From NCBI GenBank assembly GCA_903772945.1, contig CAICTM010000422.1:1-64000 (forward strand): DNA of 64,000 nucleotides, read 5' to 3'. Origin of the DNA: Seminavis robusta (Eukaryota; Bacillariophyta; Bacillariophyceae; Naviculales; Naviculaceae). Positions 21,350-33,400 of this stretch are shown in pieces (within the stretch, counting starts at the first letter, position 1; each line of letters starts with the position of its first letter). Under the pieces are notes generated by a model that was given only the letters and a program-made list of their open reading frames with translations, searched no databases and was not told the origin of the DNA. The translations under genes and the position numbers were made by a program.

Positions 21350-22669
21350 TTGAGAGCCCCTGAAACGCACGCGGTTGTATTATACGTATAACATTTTCAC
21401 TATGTATTCTACAGATCATACGTATTACACATATAACATTTTTAATATGTATTAGACAAGTCATACGTACAACACAGATAACACAAGTGGAACAATATTA
21501 TACGTATTACATGTATTATGTGTTGTACGTGTTTTACGTATAATACATAGTGACGAATTTTTGCTAAGTTTTTTTGCCAGGTGTTTTGCCAGGTGTTTGG
21601 GAGGCAGAGAGGAAGATGCACTGTTGCAGGCCATAATACCTGACAGCTTATCAAGTAAAATGGACTCTTACCTATCTGAACTCTCCCATGTTGCTAGATA
21701 CAATATCAATGATGAAGAATGGACTCCTGCTGCACTACGTTAAAAGCTAGTGTAAAGATCTTTCGAGTGTTTTGAGTTTGAGAGAATGAAAGTTATGAGA
21801 GAGATTAGAAAGCTATGAAAGCTAATCAACGAGAGAGATCATCATCAAGGGATCGTAGATCTGGCCTCCCGCGGGAGACTATAAAGTGTGATAGAGTAGG
21901 TTGCGGTAGTAATCCTACGTATCTCCACGATCCTAAAACGGAACGCGTGGAAGGTTCGTCTAGCCTGGATCTAGTAGCGTGGAAGTACTCCACGCTGGCT
22001 AAATATCTAGAGCGATGTTTCATCATCAACCTAGTATGACTAGCGCGGTCATTGAGAACCCTGTCTCAAATGACTATTCACGAGAGACTCAGTCATGAGT
22101 CGAACTCAAACCCTATCTAGGATCGAGTCGCGAATAAGGCTAAAAGCCGTGTATTGCACTTCCACAGGCTTTGTCAGTGAGCCTTCAGAAGTATATGAAT
22201 GCAAAGAGAATGGTCCTGAAGGCTGTACAGGGCCTGAGGAAGAGAGTGGAGGCAGAAAAATGGAGAATGAGTTGAATGAAGAGAAATCATTGTATCTTTC
22301 CACAGGAACAGTCTTCTTGGCTTCAACAAAGCCATACCACATTGCCTACTTACCCACAATGATGGTGCTATCTTCAAATAACAAGAGAAACCTTTGTATC
22401 CTTCAAACAAACAAGAGAAGAGAGGTTGTTGTCATGGTGGATGGTGGTTCTTTGTGGTGGAGATTGGAGTTGAAGTCAAGTCATTTTGCGAAGCCAACTC
22501 GAACGGTCACGGTGGCTGGCTGGCGTGCGTGTTATACGTGTTATACATGTTATACGTATTCTACACGTAAGATGTGTTAGACCTGTTATACGAGCGATAC
22601 AAGTTATACGAGTGATACGAGTGATACGAGTTATACGTGTAACATCGCGTGCGTTTCAGGGTCTCTCAA
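21350..22669. mobile_element. 1.3-kb terminal-inverted-repeat element without recognisable transposase
   Basis: TTGAGAGCCCCTGAAACGCA at the left end is matched inverted by TGCGTTTCAGGGTCTCTCAA at the right, and the match continues through ACGCG into ATACGTATAAC. Both ends then carry 120-200 bp of ~10-bp GTTATACGT-type repeats. Target duplication is not clear. Interior frames (for example 22095-22580) match no family, so it is called non-autonomous. Confidence 0.75.
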
Positions 22670-25164
22670 TTCCCCACAGATAGATGTACTAGTACACTAG
22701 TACCGGTACACCGGTACCGGTACTGGATTAGCCACGCACGGCAGCGGTTACCAGTACCAGTATGCATGCATACTGTACTGTTTACCATAAATAATGGCGA
22801 GCAGAAGAACATTCTCAATGACCCCAAGAAGAGCACTCCAGTCTCCAGTCACCACTGCTGCATGTATTCAGGCCTAGCTTACCTCATTTATTAGATACCT
22901 CTCACCTTGTAAACCCTAGCCACTGGAGCATCTATTGTCACATCCTGTACCATGATACTAACCATGGCCTCAGACAGTGAGGAGCCACCATCAAAGCTCA
23001 AGAAGGCAAAGGTGCAAAGCCATCTTGATGAAACCAGAGATGTTGTGGTACCGTAGAGGAGGCACAACAAGATGGGGGATGTGGTGGACTTGGATGTATC
23101 ATAGATGGTGTGGCGAAGATAGTGGTTACTACCGGCCCTCAATCCCCACATAGTAGTACATGTAGTATTGGTATTAGCTTAGGATTTGAGACCTTGGTAC
23201 TCATAGCTTATCTTAACTGGTTTGGGAAATCTGATTGTCTGGGTTGTCTGAATTCTTAATATTCTATATGTTTGAGTACCAGTTGAAAGGGATCTTACAA
23301 TCTCACTTATCTTAAAAGTTTGAGTGAGAAGTGCACCACGACTGAAATTGTACGTCCCCTTACATCTTACATGTATTAATACCGGTACCGGACCTATTCG
23401 CGCGAATGCACGAGGCACCAGTGTCAAACATTGGGCACTCTCACTTTTTGATGCATTTTACTAACAAAAACCGTCCGTCAACCACATGCAAGATATCCAT
23501 CCCTGCACCTAGTCTACCTGCTAGCGTCTTAGCTGGGCGGCCATAATGAACATGGACTATACTGGTCCACTCTATCGAGTCACTACTCCTTTATTAGGCT
23601 GTGAAGAAGTCTGCCTCGTGCTTTGCAAGGCCAGTACACTTGTGTAGAGCAAACAAGTGTAGAGCAACTTGTTGCACAGATTCCACCCGACAGAGTCGAG
23701 TCAAACCCAGTCAGTCCGGGGCATCGCTCAAGCATCAGGCATCATGCAACACACCGTAGTGATTTTTATCCAACCGGGATCCAACCGGGATCCAAAGCGC
23801 TGGTCGCAGTAACGGATCATATTCACCAGTGTGGCCGTCACAGCTTCACGATGGACGGTGCTGTTTGGTTCAACAAGAAGAGGGACAGCTAGCTAAGGCT
23901 GCATTCAGCCACTGGCTGCCACGAGGAGCATAGCGGGACGGAGGGGATTACTCTTTTCCCGCAGAATTCCGCCGGAAATGGATCCACAACAGCAATATGC
24001 CTTATCGATAGTGGCGACGGGACGTTGGTTTCAGGACGGAACGCTGCCAGGTCGCAACAAGGGACCAACCTCCGTACCATATCTGGTTTCGATCAGTCAA
24101 GCTACGACCGGAGATTACCGATCATTTGTGCAATCCCTCTTCGTCGGTTCCTTGCCAAAGCCATGCTTTGTCCGTTAGAAGGAGGACAGGAGCCCTCGAG
24201 ATGGCTGGCCGACCGATGTCTGAAGCTGCGAACCGATAAGGGCATCATTCTTGCAACATCATGCCAACGTAAGTTGCATGCATGTCAATCATAGGCCAGC
24301 TCAAGGAAACTTAGCTCGACCGTACCGGTACCGGTACTGGCAGGTGTGGTCCTTCCCGCGACGCAGGCGCAGTCGAAGTGAAACGAAAGGATGATGGTGG
24401 TATTTTAATTAAAATGGTTCATGCTTGCGGGATTATTTTAGCTCCACGTGCCGACGTGTTTGGGTGTTGGGCACTTGTGACTTGGTGGCAACTTATCAAT
24501 TGCAGCAAAAAGTGAGTATACTTGGTGGCAACCGTACAAGCGCAAATTATCACGCCCTGCCCATTACTCCTCTAGCTAGACAACATCGTACCGTACGGTA
24601 CGTTGAGTGCTAGCGTACAGTACGGCTGTACGCAATCGAACTGGTGCAAAATCTGATGACGTCAGTGACTGAGAACAAAATACTTGTTCGACCGCAGCGG
24701 CACCGCGAATGTGGCCGTCTGCGCTTTTTCTCTTATGCATAGAAGCGATCCTAAATACTTTAGTCGTGATGATTCTTGCTGATCTTTTCTTAGACAGACG
24801 CTATTTTGTTAGCCACAACACACATGAAAGCTCATAATGTGAGCATGCTTTCCTTTCGCGTATATTATGGTGGTCAAACCAAAAGATGTACCGAAGGCAA
24901 TACAACTGATGTCCGCTGCTTGTGCTGCAGACGAGTACCTCGGTTTCACAGCACGTGCTAGTTGTCATTGCAAGCCTTACGCGATTGACACTTCGGTGTC
25001 TGCTGGGAAGTTTCTCTGCCTGGTGGTAGGATTATTTGCCTTGCGCTTCAGGGAGAAAAGATAGAGGTACTAGTACATCATAAATTCACAATTGCAAAAA
25101 GTTTTTTCATCTCAACGATAGTGCGAGCCAATCACTTTCCCTCCAACGCACCTCTCAAGAAAAG
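22670..25164. other. Intergenic, no gene seen
   Basis: Contains dense GGTACC/ACCGGT motifs (22700-22730, 23380, 24325) and TAC-rich text. Short open frames at 23623, 23978 and 24867 have no domain, paralogue or splice support. No tRNA or rRNA recognised. Confidence 0.5.
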
Positions 25165-25912
25165 ATGAAGACTACCTTGTTCATTATTTCCCTCCTGGCT
25201 GTTCTGTTTGCCAGCAATGTCGTCGAAGCTGATGTTACTCGCGGCCGCAAGCTCCGAGCCCGTCAGGGGCGTGGATTGAAGTCCTCGATGAGTATGTCCA
25301 CCAGCATGGTGAGTCAGTCATTTTGTGGTGGTTTGAAGAGGACGTCTGCGTTTGTTCCATGCTAACTTCTCTTGGTTCTTTTTTGTTTCCAGTCCATGAG
25401 CAGCATGAGCAGCATGTCCACGATGAGCAGCATGTCCATGATGAGCAGCAGCATGAGTATGGTAAGCACGGCAAATGTTGAAAAATGTTTCTCAGTTGTC
25501 TGTTGAAGCCATGTCTAATAATGCCTGTTTGATTTCAGTCATCCATGACGATGTCTTCAATGTCCATGAGCACCATGAGCAGCATGTCCATGAGCAGCAC
25601 CATGTCTTCCATGGTGAGTCATGATGTGTTTTTGTCTGTCTCTTATTCTGTCAATCCTTTGTACTTACAATGTTGTCCTTTTGTGCTTGCTTGATTTCAT
25701 CACCGCGCAGAGTTCTGTAAGTTTGCTTACTCCGATACTCGTTTTTCTTGGTGCATTTTGAGACGCTAATTCCAATGTTGCAATATTTGTTTGCTTTGCA
25801 GATGTCGATGATGGGTCGTATCGCCGTGCCACCTAAGAAGCAAGAACAGGAAAAACCAAAGAGACACATCAAAGACACTGATCGCCGCAAGCGTCGTCGT
25901 GTTCGCGTCTAA
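25165..25912 (+). CDS. Small secreted Met/Ser-rich protein with basic C-tail
   Basis: Five exons, all in phase 0: 25165-25308, 25393-25461, 25539-25613, a 6-nt microexon 25711-25716, and 25802-25912. The introns of 84, 77, 97 and 85 nt have GTGAGT/GTAAG donors. The product is 134 aa. Residues 1-22 are a signal peptide (cleavage about VVEA/DV). A basic stretch with RKL and RGL follows. Residues about 40-100 are almost only Ser and Met (SMSSMSSMSTMSSMSMM and similar) with a little Thr. The end is strongly basic (KRHIKDTDRRKRRRVRV). Each middle exon codes one block of the Ser/Met repeat, so the gene grew by exon-like modules. No homologue recognised. Possible roles, all inferred: metal (copper) binding through Met clusters, or a silica/cell-wall peptide of silaffin type, with RxL sites and many phosphorylatable Ser. 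Confidence 0.75.
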
Positions 25913-27545
25913 ATGTATGAAGTCGATTCTGTTTGAGAATGCAATGTTTTCGATTTGATTGAGTTCTGTCATTCGACCAGATATTAGGTATACCAGCAGC
26001 CCAGGGGGTCATGACTGTGTGTATTTCTGGTAGAAGAGCACAGAATATCCTGGGCCTTTTGGGGACTCTCGCATGGTTGGCTTCCTTCTTTCTGAGCAGC
26101 ATGCGGTCTGTCTTCTAGCTTTTATCAATCCTACTGTGAGTGTTTAATGAGTAAGAATATGAATTTATCCACACCAAGAGTTCCTCTTAAAAGGAAATGC
26201 GTACAGCATACAACCAGGTTTGGTTTTTTAGAGTCAATTACATGAATACTGGCGCGATCTCAAATCTGTTCCTGACTGATGGCATCTGCTGTCTTGGCCT
26301 GGAAAGAAGAGATGGCAAAGAGGGTTTTGAACTTTCTGAATCAAATCTCTTGCTCACGCTTCAAACATTCTTCATTGCAACTTGCTTGTTGCTGCCCAAA
26401 CAAACAATCCCAAGTTAGCAAGTCGCTCCATGCTACCAAGGAGATAAAGAATAATTGTTCCGCATCTAGCTAGCTGCATGGTAATAGAAAAGATCGGAGG
26501 TCATTCGCTCGGTTGTCAACTCCTGGCCACTGTTCTCATAGTGTTCTCATATGACGTGGAATGAACTGGACCCACACTTGCGCATAAGAAGAGGTTTCGG
26601 TTGGAATGCACGCTCTGGCTCTGGCTAGCTAGCTACCGTTGCTCTGTACGGTATGCATATGCGGAGCTAGAAGTAGCTGCTCTCCCCGTACGCCCACCAC
26701 AACAGCCGCCCACCACCGCAGCCACTGCTTTGCCTAGCTTCGCCCCCCTCGCTCCTTAACGTATCTATTTAGTATTAGTTTTATATGTCTAGTGAAGGAG
26801 GAACGAACAGTACTGTAGGAAGGCCTTCTCCAGCTGCAATTGTTGTTTCGTATCGCTTGCGGTCTAAAAAAGACCGCACAGAGTCGCTCATGCTCCAATT
26901 AGAACATCAGCCATGAGGCTGCGGTTTGGAAGAGTGGCCCCCTCTCAGCCACCAAACGAAGCGAAAAAAAGTGTATCAAGTCCATAGCTAGTACTGTACT
27001 GGTACCCTAGGTTTCATGTCCACCCACGTACAGTACCATATCTCGTATAAGAGAGACTGTCGGCTTGCCTGCTTGTTGCCTTTTTATACTAGCAGCAAGG
27101 CAAAAAAATCCCCACACTACACCAGCGCAGTAGCCTGGTACCTGATACTAACAACAACCAAACAGGACAGCGTCATCTGACTGACACCCAAACAGGTGAC
27201 GACGACCTGTTGTTTTGGCTTGCACCGTTCCAAAGTCGAAAACGCGAATAAATCAGTGAATCAATCGTGACACCGATCTTCAGTCCCCGAGTTCGCTTGT
27301 TTCCTTCCAACTGCATCATCGGCAGCCATTAACAATCGAATCCTTTTTGGCACCAATCTTCTGCTGTCCAAGAGCTACTAAAGATAGTAGCAGCTCCCGA
27401 GTTGGTTTCTGTTGGTGTAGAGTGAGTTCTCTCATTTTCGTGAGTGCAGCCTCCACTCTCCCTGCATTTTTGTGTGGATACCGTATCTCCTATCTCCTTC
27501 GCTTTTCTACTAGAGTCCTGTCATACTGACTTCCATTATTTTACC
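25913..27545. other. Intergenic, no gene seen
   Basis: 3' flank of the Met/Ser gene and promoter/5' leader side of the carrier gene. It contains the hairpin at 26858-26878, (GCTA)n runs and GGTACC motifs. No supported coding frame. Confidence 0.55.
26858..26878. other. Perfect 8-bp inverted repeat with A5 loop
   Basis: TGCGGTCT, AAAAA, AGACCGCA. It could be a terminator-like hairpin, a protein-binding site or part of a small RNA; nothing around it decides. Confidence 0.35.
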
Positions 27546-28695
27546 ATGTCTTCTACAGCTGCAACTACTCCCACCATCCCCTCTCCTACCATGGCGTCTT
27601 CCGAGGGAACAAAACCAAAAGAATTGGCAAAACCTGCCCCAAAGCGTAAGTGACAGTCTCAAACAGCAGTCAGATCTTTTAAACCACTGAGGTGGATTTC
27701 CTTTCCAGCATAGTTTGCTCACTTTTTGCTTCATTTTCTATCACAGAGGAGTCGGCCCTGAAGAGCTTTCTCAGTGGAGGATTTGGTGGTGTTTGCATTG
27801 TTCTCGTCGGTCACCCCCTTGATCTTGTGAAGGTGAGTTCATCACAAATTTGAAATACCCATTGATCAGGGCGTTTTGTGTCATCATTAATACTGCCTCC
27901 GAAATTCTCCACTTCAAATAGGTGCGAATGCAAACTGGTGTTGTAAAAGGAAATTCGGTTTTTGGAGTGCTAGGTAAAACTATGAGAAATGAAGGAATTG
28001 CCGGGTTGTATCGTGGGGTGTCAGCCCCACTCCTCGCTGTATCTCCTATGTTCGCCGTCAGTTTCTGGGGTTACGATATGGGCCAACGCATTGTTCGATG
28101 GTATGACGATCAGCCAGTTGCTCCATTGTCCATCAGTCAGTGCGTTATCGCTGGTGGTCTGAGTGCCATCCCCACAACTGCTCTCATGGCGCCCAGTGAA
28201 AGAATCAAATGCTTGTTGCAAGTCCCAAATCATCCCTACAAAGGATTCTTAGATTGTACCACACAGGTTCTGCGACAGGGAGGTGTTCGTAGTTTATTCA
28301 AAGGTACTGCTTTGACTCTCATGAGGGACACCCCTGGTAGTATGGCGTGGTTTGGCGTCTACGAGTACGCCAAGAAGGAAATGATGCGAGTACAAGGAAT
28401 TGATCCCGCCACAGGCACGTTGTCGCCATTGGCTGTTCTAACGGCGGGTGGATTGGCTGGAATGGCATGTTGGACTGTGGCCATCCCTTCAGATGTGCTC
28501 AAATCTCGATACCAATCAGCTCCCGAAGGAACGTACACGGGTCTCATGCATGTATATTCCGAAGTGATGAAGACAGAGGGCATTGGAGGTTTCTTCACGG
28601 GTATTCGCCCTGCTTTGATCCGTGCATTCCCTGCCAATGCAGCCTGCTTCTTCGGTATGGAAGTTGCCCGGAAAGCCCTGGCTTTCCTTGACTAG
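27546..28695 (+). CDS. Mitochondrial carrier, carnitine/acylcarnitine type (SLC25A20-like)
   Basis: Three exons: 27546-27645, 27747-27832 and 27922-28695. The introns are 101 and 89 nt, giving 960 nt, 319 aa. The start ATG 27546 lies in TACCATG. The three carrier signatures are present: [22 protein letters not shown] and [11 protein letters not shown], one per ~100-residue repeat, each with two membrane helices. The third repeat ends with [21 protein letters not shown], which is typical of the acylcarnitine branch. Role: exchange of acylcarnitine for carnitine across the inner mitochondrial membrane, feeding beta-oxidation. A Pro/Thr/Ala-rich stretch of about 35 residues precedes the first repeat. 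Substrate is by family resemblance only; an ornithine or basic amino-acid carrier is the main alternative. Confidence 0.9.
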
Positions 28696-29372
28696 TAATT
28701 TTGCCAAACACAAAAAATGAGCAGCAACCAAGGAACCAGTCATAGTGAAAATTGAACATTGCTAGAGCTACCAGTAGTCTATGGTATTAACTGGTTGCAC
28801 CTAATGTACGGTACTGGTTTAATCCACTATACCAGAGCTATCCGCGCCGGTATATAGTAGATCTCATGTACAATGTGTCCATTATGATTTCATCCATAGC
28901 TGTTCTTGACGAATGTACGAAAGAAAGCCTTGACCATCGCAAATTCCTCCTTGGACAGGAAACCTTCGGAATCTCTTCCGGCCCTCTGCGTGGCTAGCTG
29001 CCTGCGCAGGAAAAGTCGATTTATTTCTTGGAAGGATCCATTCAGTTGCTTATCTGGCTGCCAACCCCCCTTGATGCATGTTGTTGTTAGTGGTGATGTT
29101 TAGGCATCCTGGGTGCCAGGGACCATTCTCGGTTCCCTTCCCTCTTCATTTTTTTTTGAAACAGTGGAAGGAAACGGAGCTTCTGAATCTCTCGGGCTTT
29201 TAATAAAAATCAACCTAAATAATGGTCTTGCTGGCTTATAACCGACACATCGTGCAGTTGGTCCTGTTGTTGTGAAATGGAGCGCTGGCTAGCTAGCTAG
29301 CTAGCTAATAGCTCATGTGGTATGATGGTACGGTACCAGTACTGCACAGTACCGGGCGGACACAATTAATAG
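28696..29372. other. Intergenic, no gene seen
   Basis: Contains an (AGCT)n run near 29290 and GTACGGTACC motifs near 29330-29350, just upstream of the next start. Nothing coding is seen. Confidence 0.55.
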
Positions 29373-30107
29373 ATGACGATAAAGACATATTTCGTACTCT
29401 TTGTGGTCAGTGTTGCTCACTGGCAATGCACAGCATTTTGTCTGCTTGGGACGCTTAGGACCAAGAATGGAGCTTCCTCGTTACGTTTGTCACGAAGAAG
29501 CGACCACGAGATTGATCAAAGTGATAATGATACTGGTAGTTCTGGTGACGGTGAGAATAACGACCCGACAATCAACATAGTGAGTGGAGAGCTCGAAAAG
29601 GGGGTACCGGGAAAGGCTGTAGGAGGTGCGGCGTTGGCAGCGTCAACATTATCAGCCGTCAAAGGTGGCAGTTTGGCTCTGTCAGGTGCGGCTGGAGTTA
29701 GTGCTGCGTTGCTGGCTGTGTCGAAAGGATTTGCTGGTGAGACAATGCGACAGGTAGGTGGTGCCGCCTGGGACGTTGGAGCAGAGGTAGTGAACTTATC
29801 TCGAAATCCTGTTTGGAAGAGAGAAGTAAGGCGTGTCAATTCGGCCGTCGCAAGAAAAGGTGCTGTTGTTATGGACCCAAGAAGTGCAGGAGACTCTAGG
29901 GCTGATGATCTTCTCCGTGAACTGGATGAATTCAAAACAGAAGTGTTTGAGACGTATGATGAGCTATACCAAGATATTGAAGCGTTAGATTCGCTGGAAA
30001 TGGATATACGCCAATCCAGTGGCCGCTACCAAAAAGATTTGAGTTCTTTGAAGGGGCAAATCAAACAGGAGCTGAGGGAGACCCAACTCGAGCAGGATTC
30101 TAATTGA
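29373..30107 (+). CDS. Probable plastid-targeted protein of unknown function
   Basis: Predicted 244 aa, no intron, from ATG 29373. Residues 1-21 form a signal peptide (FVLFVVSVAHWQCTA), followed by FCLLGTLRTKNG. Phe directly after the cleavage site and a Ser/Arg-rich stretch (SSLRLSRRS) fit a diatom bipartite plastid presequence, although the motif is not a perfect ASAFAP. An acidic linker precedes about 70 residues rich in Gly and Ala (GKAVGGAALAASTLSAVKGG and on) that may form hairpin membrane helices. The last 70 residues are a charged, probable coiled coil. I recognise no family. A thylakoid- or envelope-associated structural protein is a guess. Confidence 0.65.
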   Translation: MTIKTYFVLFVVSVAHWQCTAFCLLGTLRTKNGASSLRLSRRSDHEIDQSDNDTGSSGDGENNDPTINIVSGELEKGVPGKAVGGAALAASTLSAVKGGSLALSGAAGVSAALLAVSKGFAGETMRQVGGAAWDVGAEVVNLSRNPVWKREVRRVNSAVARKGAVVMDPRSAGDSRADDLLRELDEFKTEVFETYDELYQDIEALDSLEMDIRQSSGRYQKDLSSLKGQIKQELRETQLEQDSN

Positions 30108-30424
30108 CACCAGTCACAACCATGAAAAGAGGCTTAAAGAAAGAGCTATGCAGACGAATTGCCACGAGATGTTTGTGAGTAACTAGATAGCCGGCAAGGG
30201 AACATATGGATGGGTGCTGGCGGCCCGTTTTTGTAAGAAGCGCCAAAACAGACAATGAGATGTACATGGAAACTTCGTCACTGTCTGTTGCTCTTTTAGA
30301 GAGGAGGGGAGATTATTTTACATCCTTCTGTACGGGCGAAGCTAGTGTACATTCTTAGGCATCTGCTCAACCTCCAGAATGTGAATTAGTGCCATTCTGT
30401 CCAGCCGCACTGGAGACCCCGTTG
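30108..30424. other. Intergenic between converging genes
   Basis: About 317 bp, 3' flanks of two converging genes. Nothing recognised. Confidence 0.5.
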
Positions 30425-33400
30425 TTATCGTTTGCTGGTGCCGATATCAAAAAGTGGCCTCTGTGGCCGAGAATCCTTCTCCGAACTGCCACTTTGAGAC
30501 TTACTGGCATCTTTGCTGCCAGCCTTCCCTGGAATTTGGAACAGCGGGGGTCTTGCGGCTTGTTTGGTGTGATTTTCGTTTGGATTGCGAAGAGCCGATG
30601 TCATGGATCTCCCGCCGGTCGTTCCACTTGTTGGATTGACTGGTATGGAGAATAGCGGAGCATTTGTGGTTGCGCCAGGTTTGTCATTGTTCACTCCAGC
30701 GCTAGGGCTCACCGGTATGGAGAAGAGCGGAGGTTTCTTGCTCGAGTCTTCGATTCCGCTCGCAGAGGCTGGTTTTTTAGCCATGCTATGGTCTTCGTCG
30801 GTGTGGTTTGGCAGCGCAAAGAGTGGGCGCTTCTTTGTGTTCGTTGCAGCAAGCTCAGAGGGCATAGATTTCTTAGGAATCGAAAAAAGCGGCGCAACCT
30901 TCGTCTCGTTGCTACCTTGTTGCTTCTCCTCATTGGATGTTCTGCGGTTTTCTGGAATAGCAAACAACGGAACAGACTTCTTGGTAGCACCTTGTGTTCC
31001 CCCCTCATCACTGCTGGCAGTGGGATTCATTGAGATGGAAAATAGTGGTGCTATCTTTGTGGGGCTTCCTTGCTTTGCGCCATCATTCTGCTGAATAGCA
31101 AACAAAGGCTTCTTTTCTTCCGTCTTTTGTTGCCTCCCGGCACTGGCTACGCTCGGTTTCTGGAATGCAAACAATGGAGCAGCCTTCACAGGTTTTGCCC
31201 CCTCACCGCTGCTGCTGGTGGGGTTCACTGCAATGGAAAACAGTGGAGCGGCTTTGCTTGGTTTCCTTGCTTTGCACCATCCTTCTGTGGAATAGCAAAC
31301 AATGCCTTCTTCACCTCCGACTTTTGATTCCCGCAATTGGCTGCACTCCGATTTTCTGGAATTGCAAACAATGGAGCAGCCTTTTTCGAGGGCCCCCCAT
31401 CGTCACGGTTCACTGCGATGGAAAAGAGTGGAGCTGGCTTTGTTTGGTTTCCTTGCTTTGCATCATCCTTCTGTGGAATAGCAAACAAAGGCTTCTTTTC
31501 CTCTAATTTTTGCTGATTCCCTGCATTGGTTGTGCTGCGGTTTTCTGGAATGGCAAACAATGGAGCAGCCTTCTTGGCAGCACCTTGCTTTTCTCCCTCA
31601 CCACTGCTGCTGGTGGGGTTCACTGAAATGGAAAACAGTGGAGCAGGCTTTGCTTGGTTTCCTCGCTTTGGCCCATCCTTCTGTGGAAAAATAGCAAACA
31701 AAGGCTTCTTTTCCTCAGATTTTTGCTGACTCCCAGCATTGGCTGTGTTGCGGTTTTCTGGAATTGCAAACAATGGAGCAGCCTTCTTTGAGGGCCCCCC
31801 CCAACGTTGCTGCTGCTTTGGTGGGATTCATTGAGATGGAAAATAGTGGTGCTATCTTTGTGGGGCTTCCTTGCTTTGCGCCATCATTCTGCTGAATAGC
31901 AAACAAAGGCTTCTTTTCTTCCGTCTTTTGTTGCCTCCCGGCACTGGCTACGCTACGGCTTTCTGGAATAGCAAACAATGGAGCAGCCTTCACAGGTTTT
32001 GCCCCCTCACCACTGCTGCTGGTGGGGTTCACTGCAATGGAAAACAGTGGAGCCGGCTTTGCTTGGTTTCCTTGCTTTGCACCATCCTTCTGTGGAATAG
32101 CAAACAATGCCTTCTTCACCTCCGACTTTTGATTCCCGCAATTGGCTGCACTCCGATTTTCTGGAATTGCAAACAATGGAGCACCCTTTTTCGAGGGCCC
32201 CCCATCGTCACGGTTCACTGCGATGGAAAAGAGTGGAGCTGGCTTTGTTTGGTTTCCTTGCTTTGCATCATCCTTCTGTGGAATAGCAAACAAAGGCTTC
32301 TTTTCCTCTAATTTTTGCTGATTCCCTGCATTGGTTGTGCTGCGGTTTTCTGGAATGGCAAACAATGGAGCAGCCTTCTTGGCAGCACCTTGCTTTTCTC
32401 CCTCACCACTGCTGCTGGTGGGGTTCACTGAAATGGAAAACAGTGGAGCAGGCTTTGCTTGGTTTCCTTGCTTTGGCCCATCCTTCTGTGGAAAAATAGC
32501 AAACAAAGGCTTCTTTTCCTCAGATTTTTGCTGACTCCCAGCATTGGCTGTGTTGCGGTTTTCTGGAATTGCAAACAATGGAGCAGCCTTCCAGGTTTGC
32601 CCCCCCCGCTGCTGCTGGTGGGGTTCACTGCGATGGAAAACAGTGGAGCGTCTTTGTTTGGTTTCCTTGCTTTGCCCATCCTTCTGTGGAATAGCAAACA
32701 AAGGCTTCTTGTCCTCAGATTTTGCTGATTCCCAGCATTGGTTGTGCTGCGGTTTTCTGGAATGGCAAACAATGGAACAGCCTTCTTGGCAGCACCTTGC
32801 TTTTCTCCATCACCACTGCTGCTGGTGGGGTTCACTGCAATGGAAAACAGTGGAGCAGGCTTTGCTTGGTTTCCTTGCTTTGCCCCATCCTTCTGTGGAA
32901 TAGCAAACAAAGGCTTCTTGTCCTCAGACTTTTGCTGATTCCCAGCATTGGTTGTGCTGCGGTTTTCTGGAATGGCAAACAATGGAACAGCCTTCTTGGC
33001 AGCACCTTGCTTTTCTCCATCACCACTGCTGCTGGTGGGTTCACTGCAATGGAAAACAGTGGAGCCGTCTTTGTTTGGTTTCCTTGCTTTGCCCCATCCT
33101 TCTGTGGAATAGCAAACAAAGGCTTCTTTTCCTCGGACTTTTGCTGATTCCCAGCATTGGTTGTGCTGCGGTTTTCTGGAATGGCAAACAATGGAACAGC
33201 CTTCTTCGTGGCACCTTGTTTTTCTTGGATGTTGCTGCTGCTGGTGGGGTTCACTGAAATAGAAAACAAAGAACTACCCGGCTTCTTTGCACGGTTTCTT
33301 TCGTCGCCGCTGTGGCTGGTGGGATTGACGGAAATTGAGAAGAGAGGAGCGGACGTCCTGTTTGCAGTTTGTTGACTTCCTCCATCTGTATGGTTCACGG

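Noticed and set aside
22095-22580. 161-codon frame in the 1.3-kb element as a transposase
   Set aside because: No DDE/D pattern, zinc finger or helix-turn-helix; composition is that of repeats at its end.
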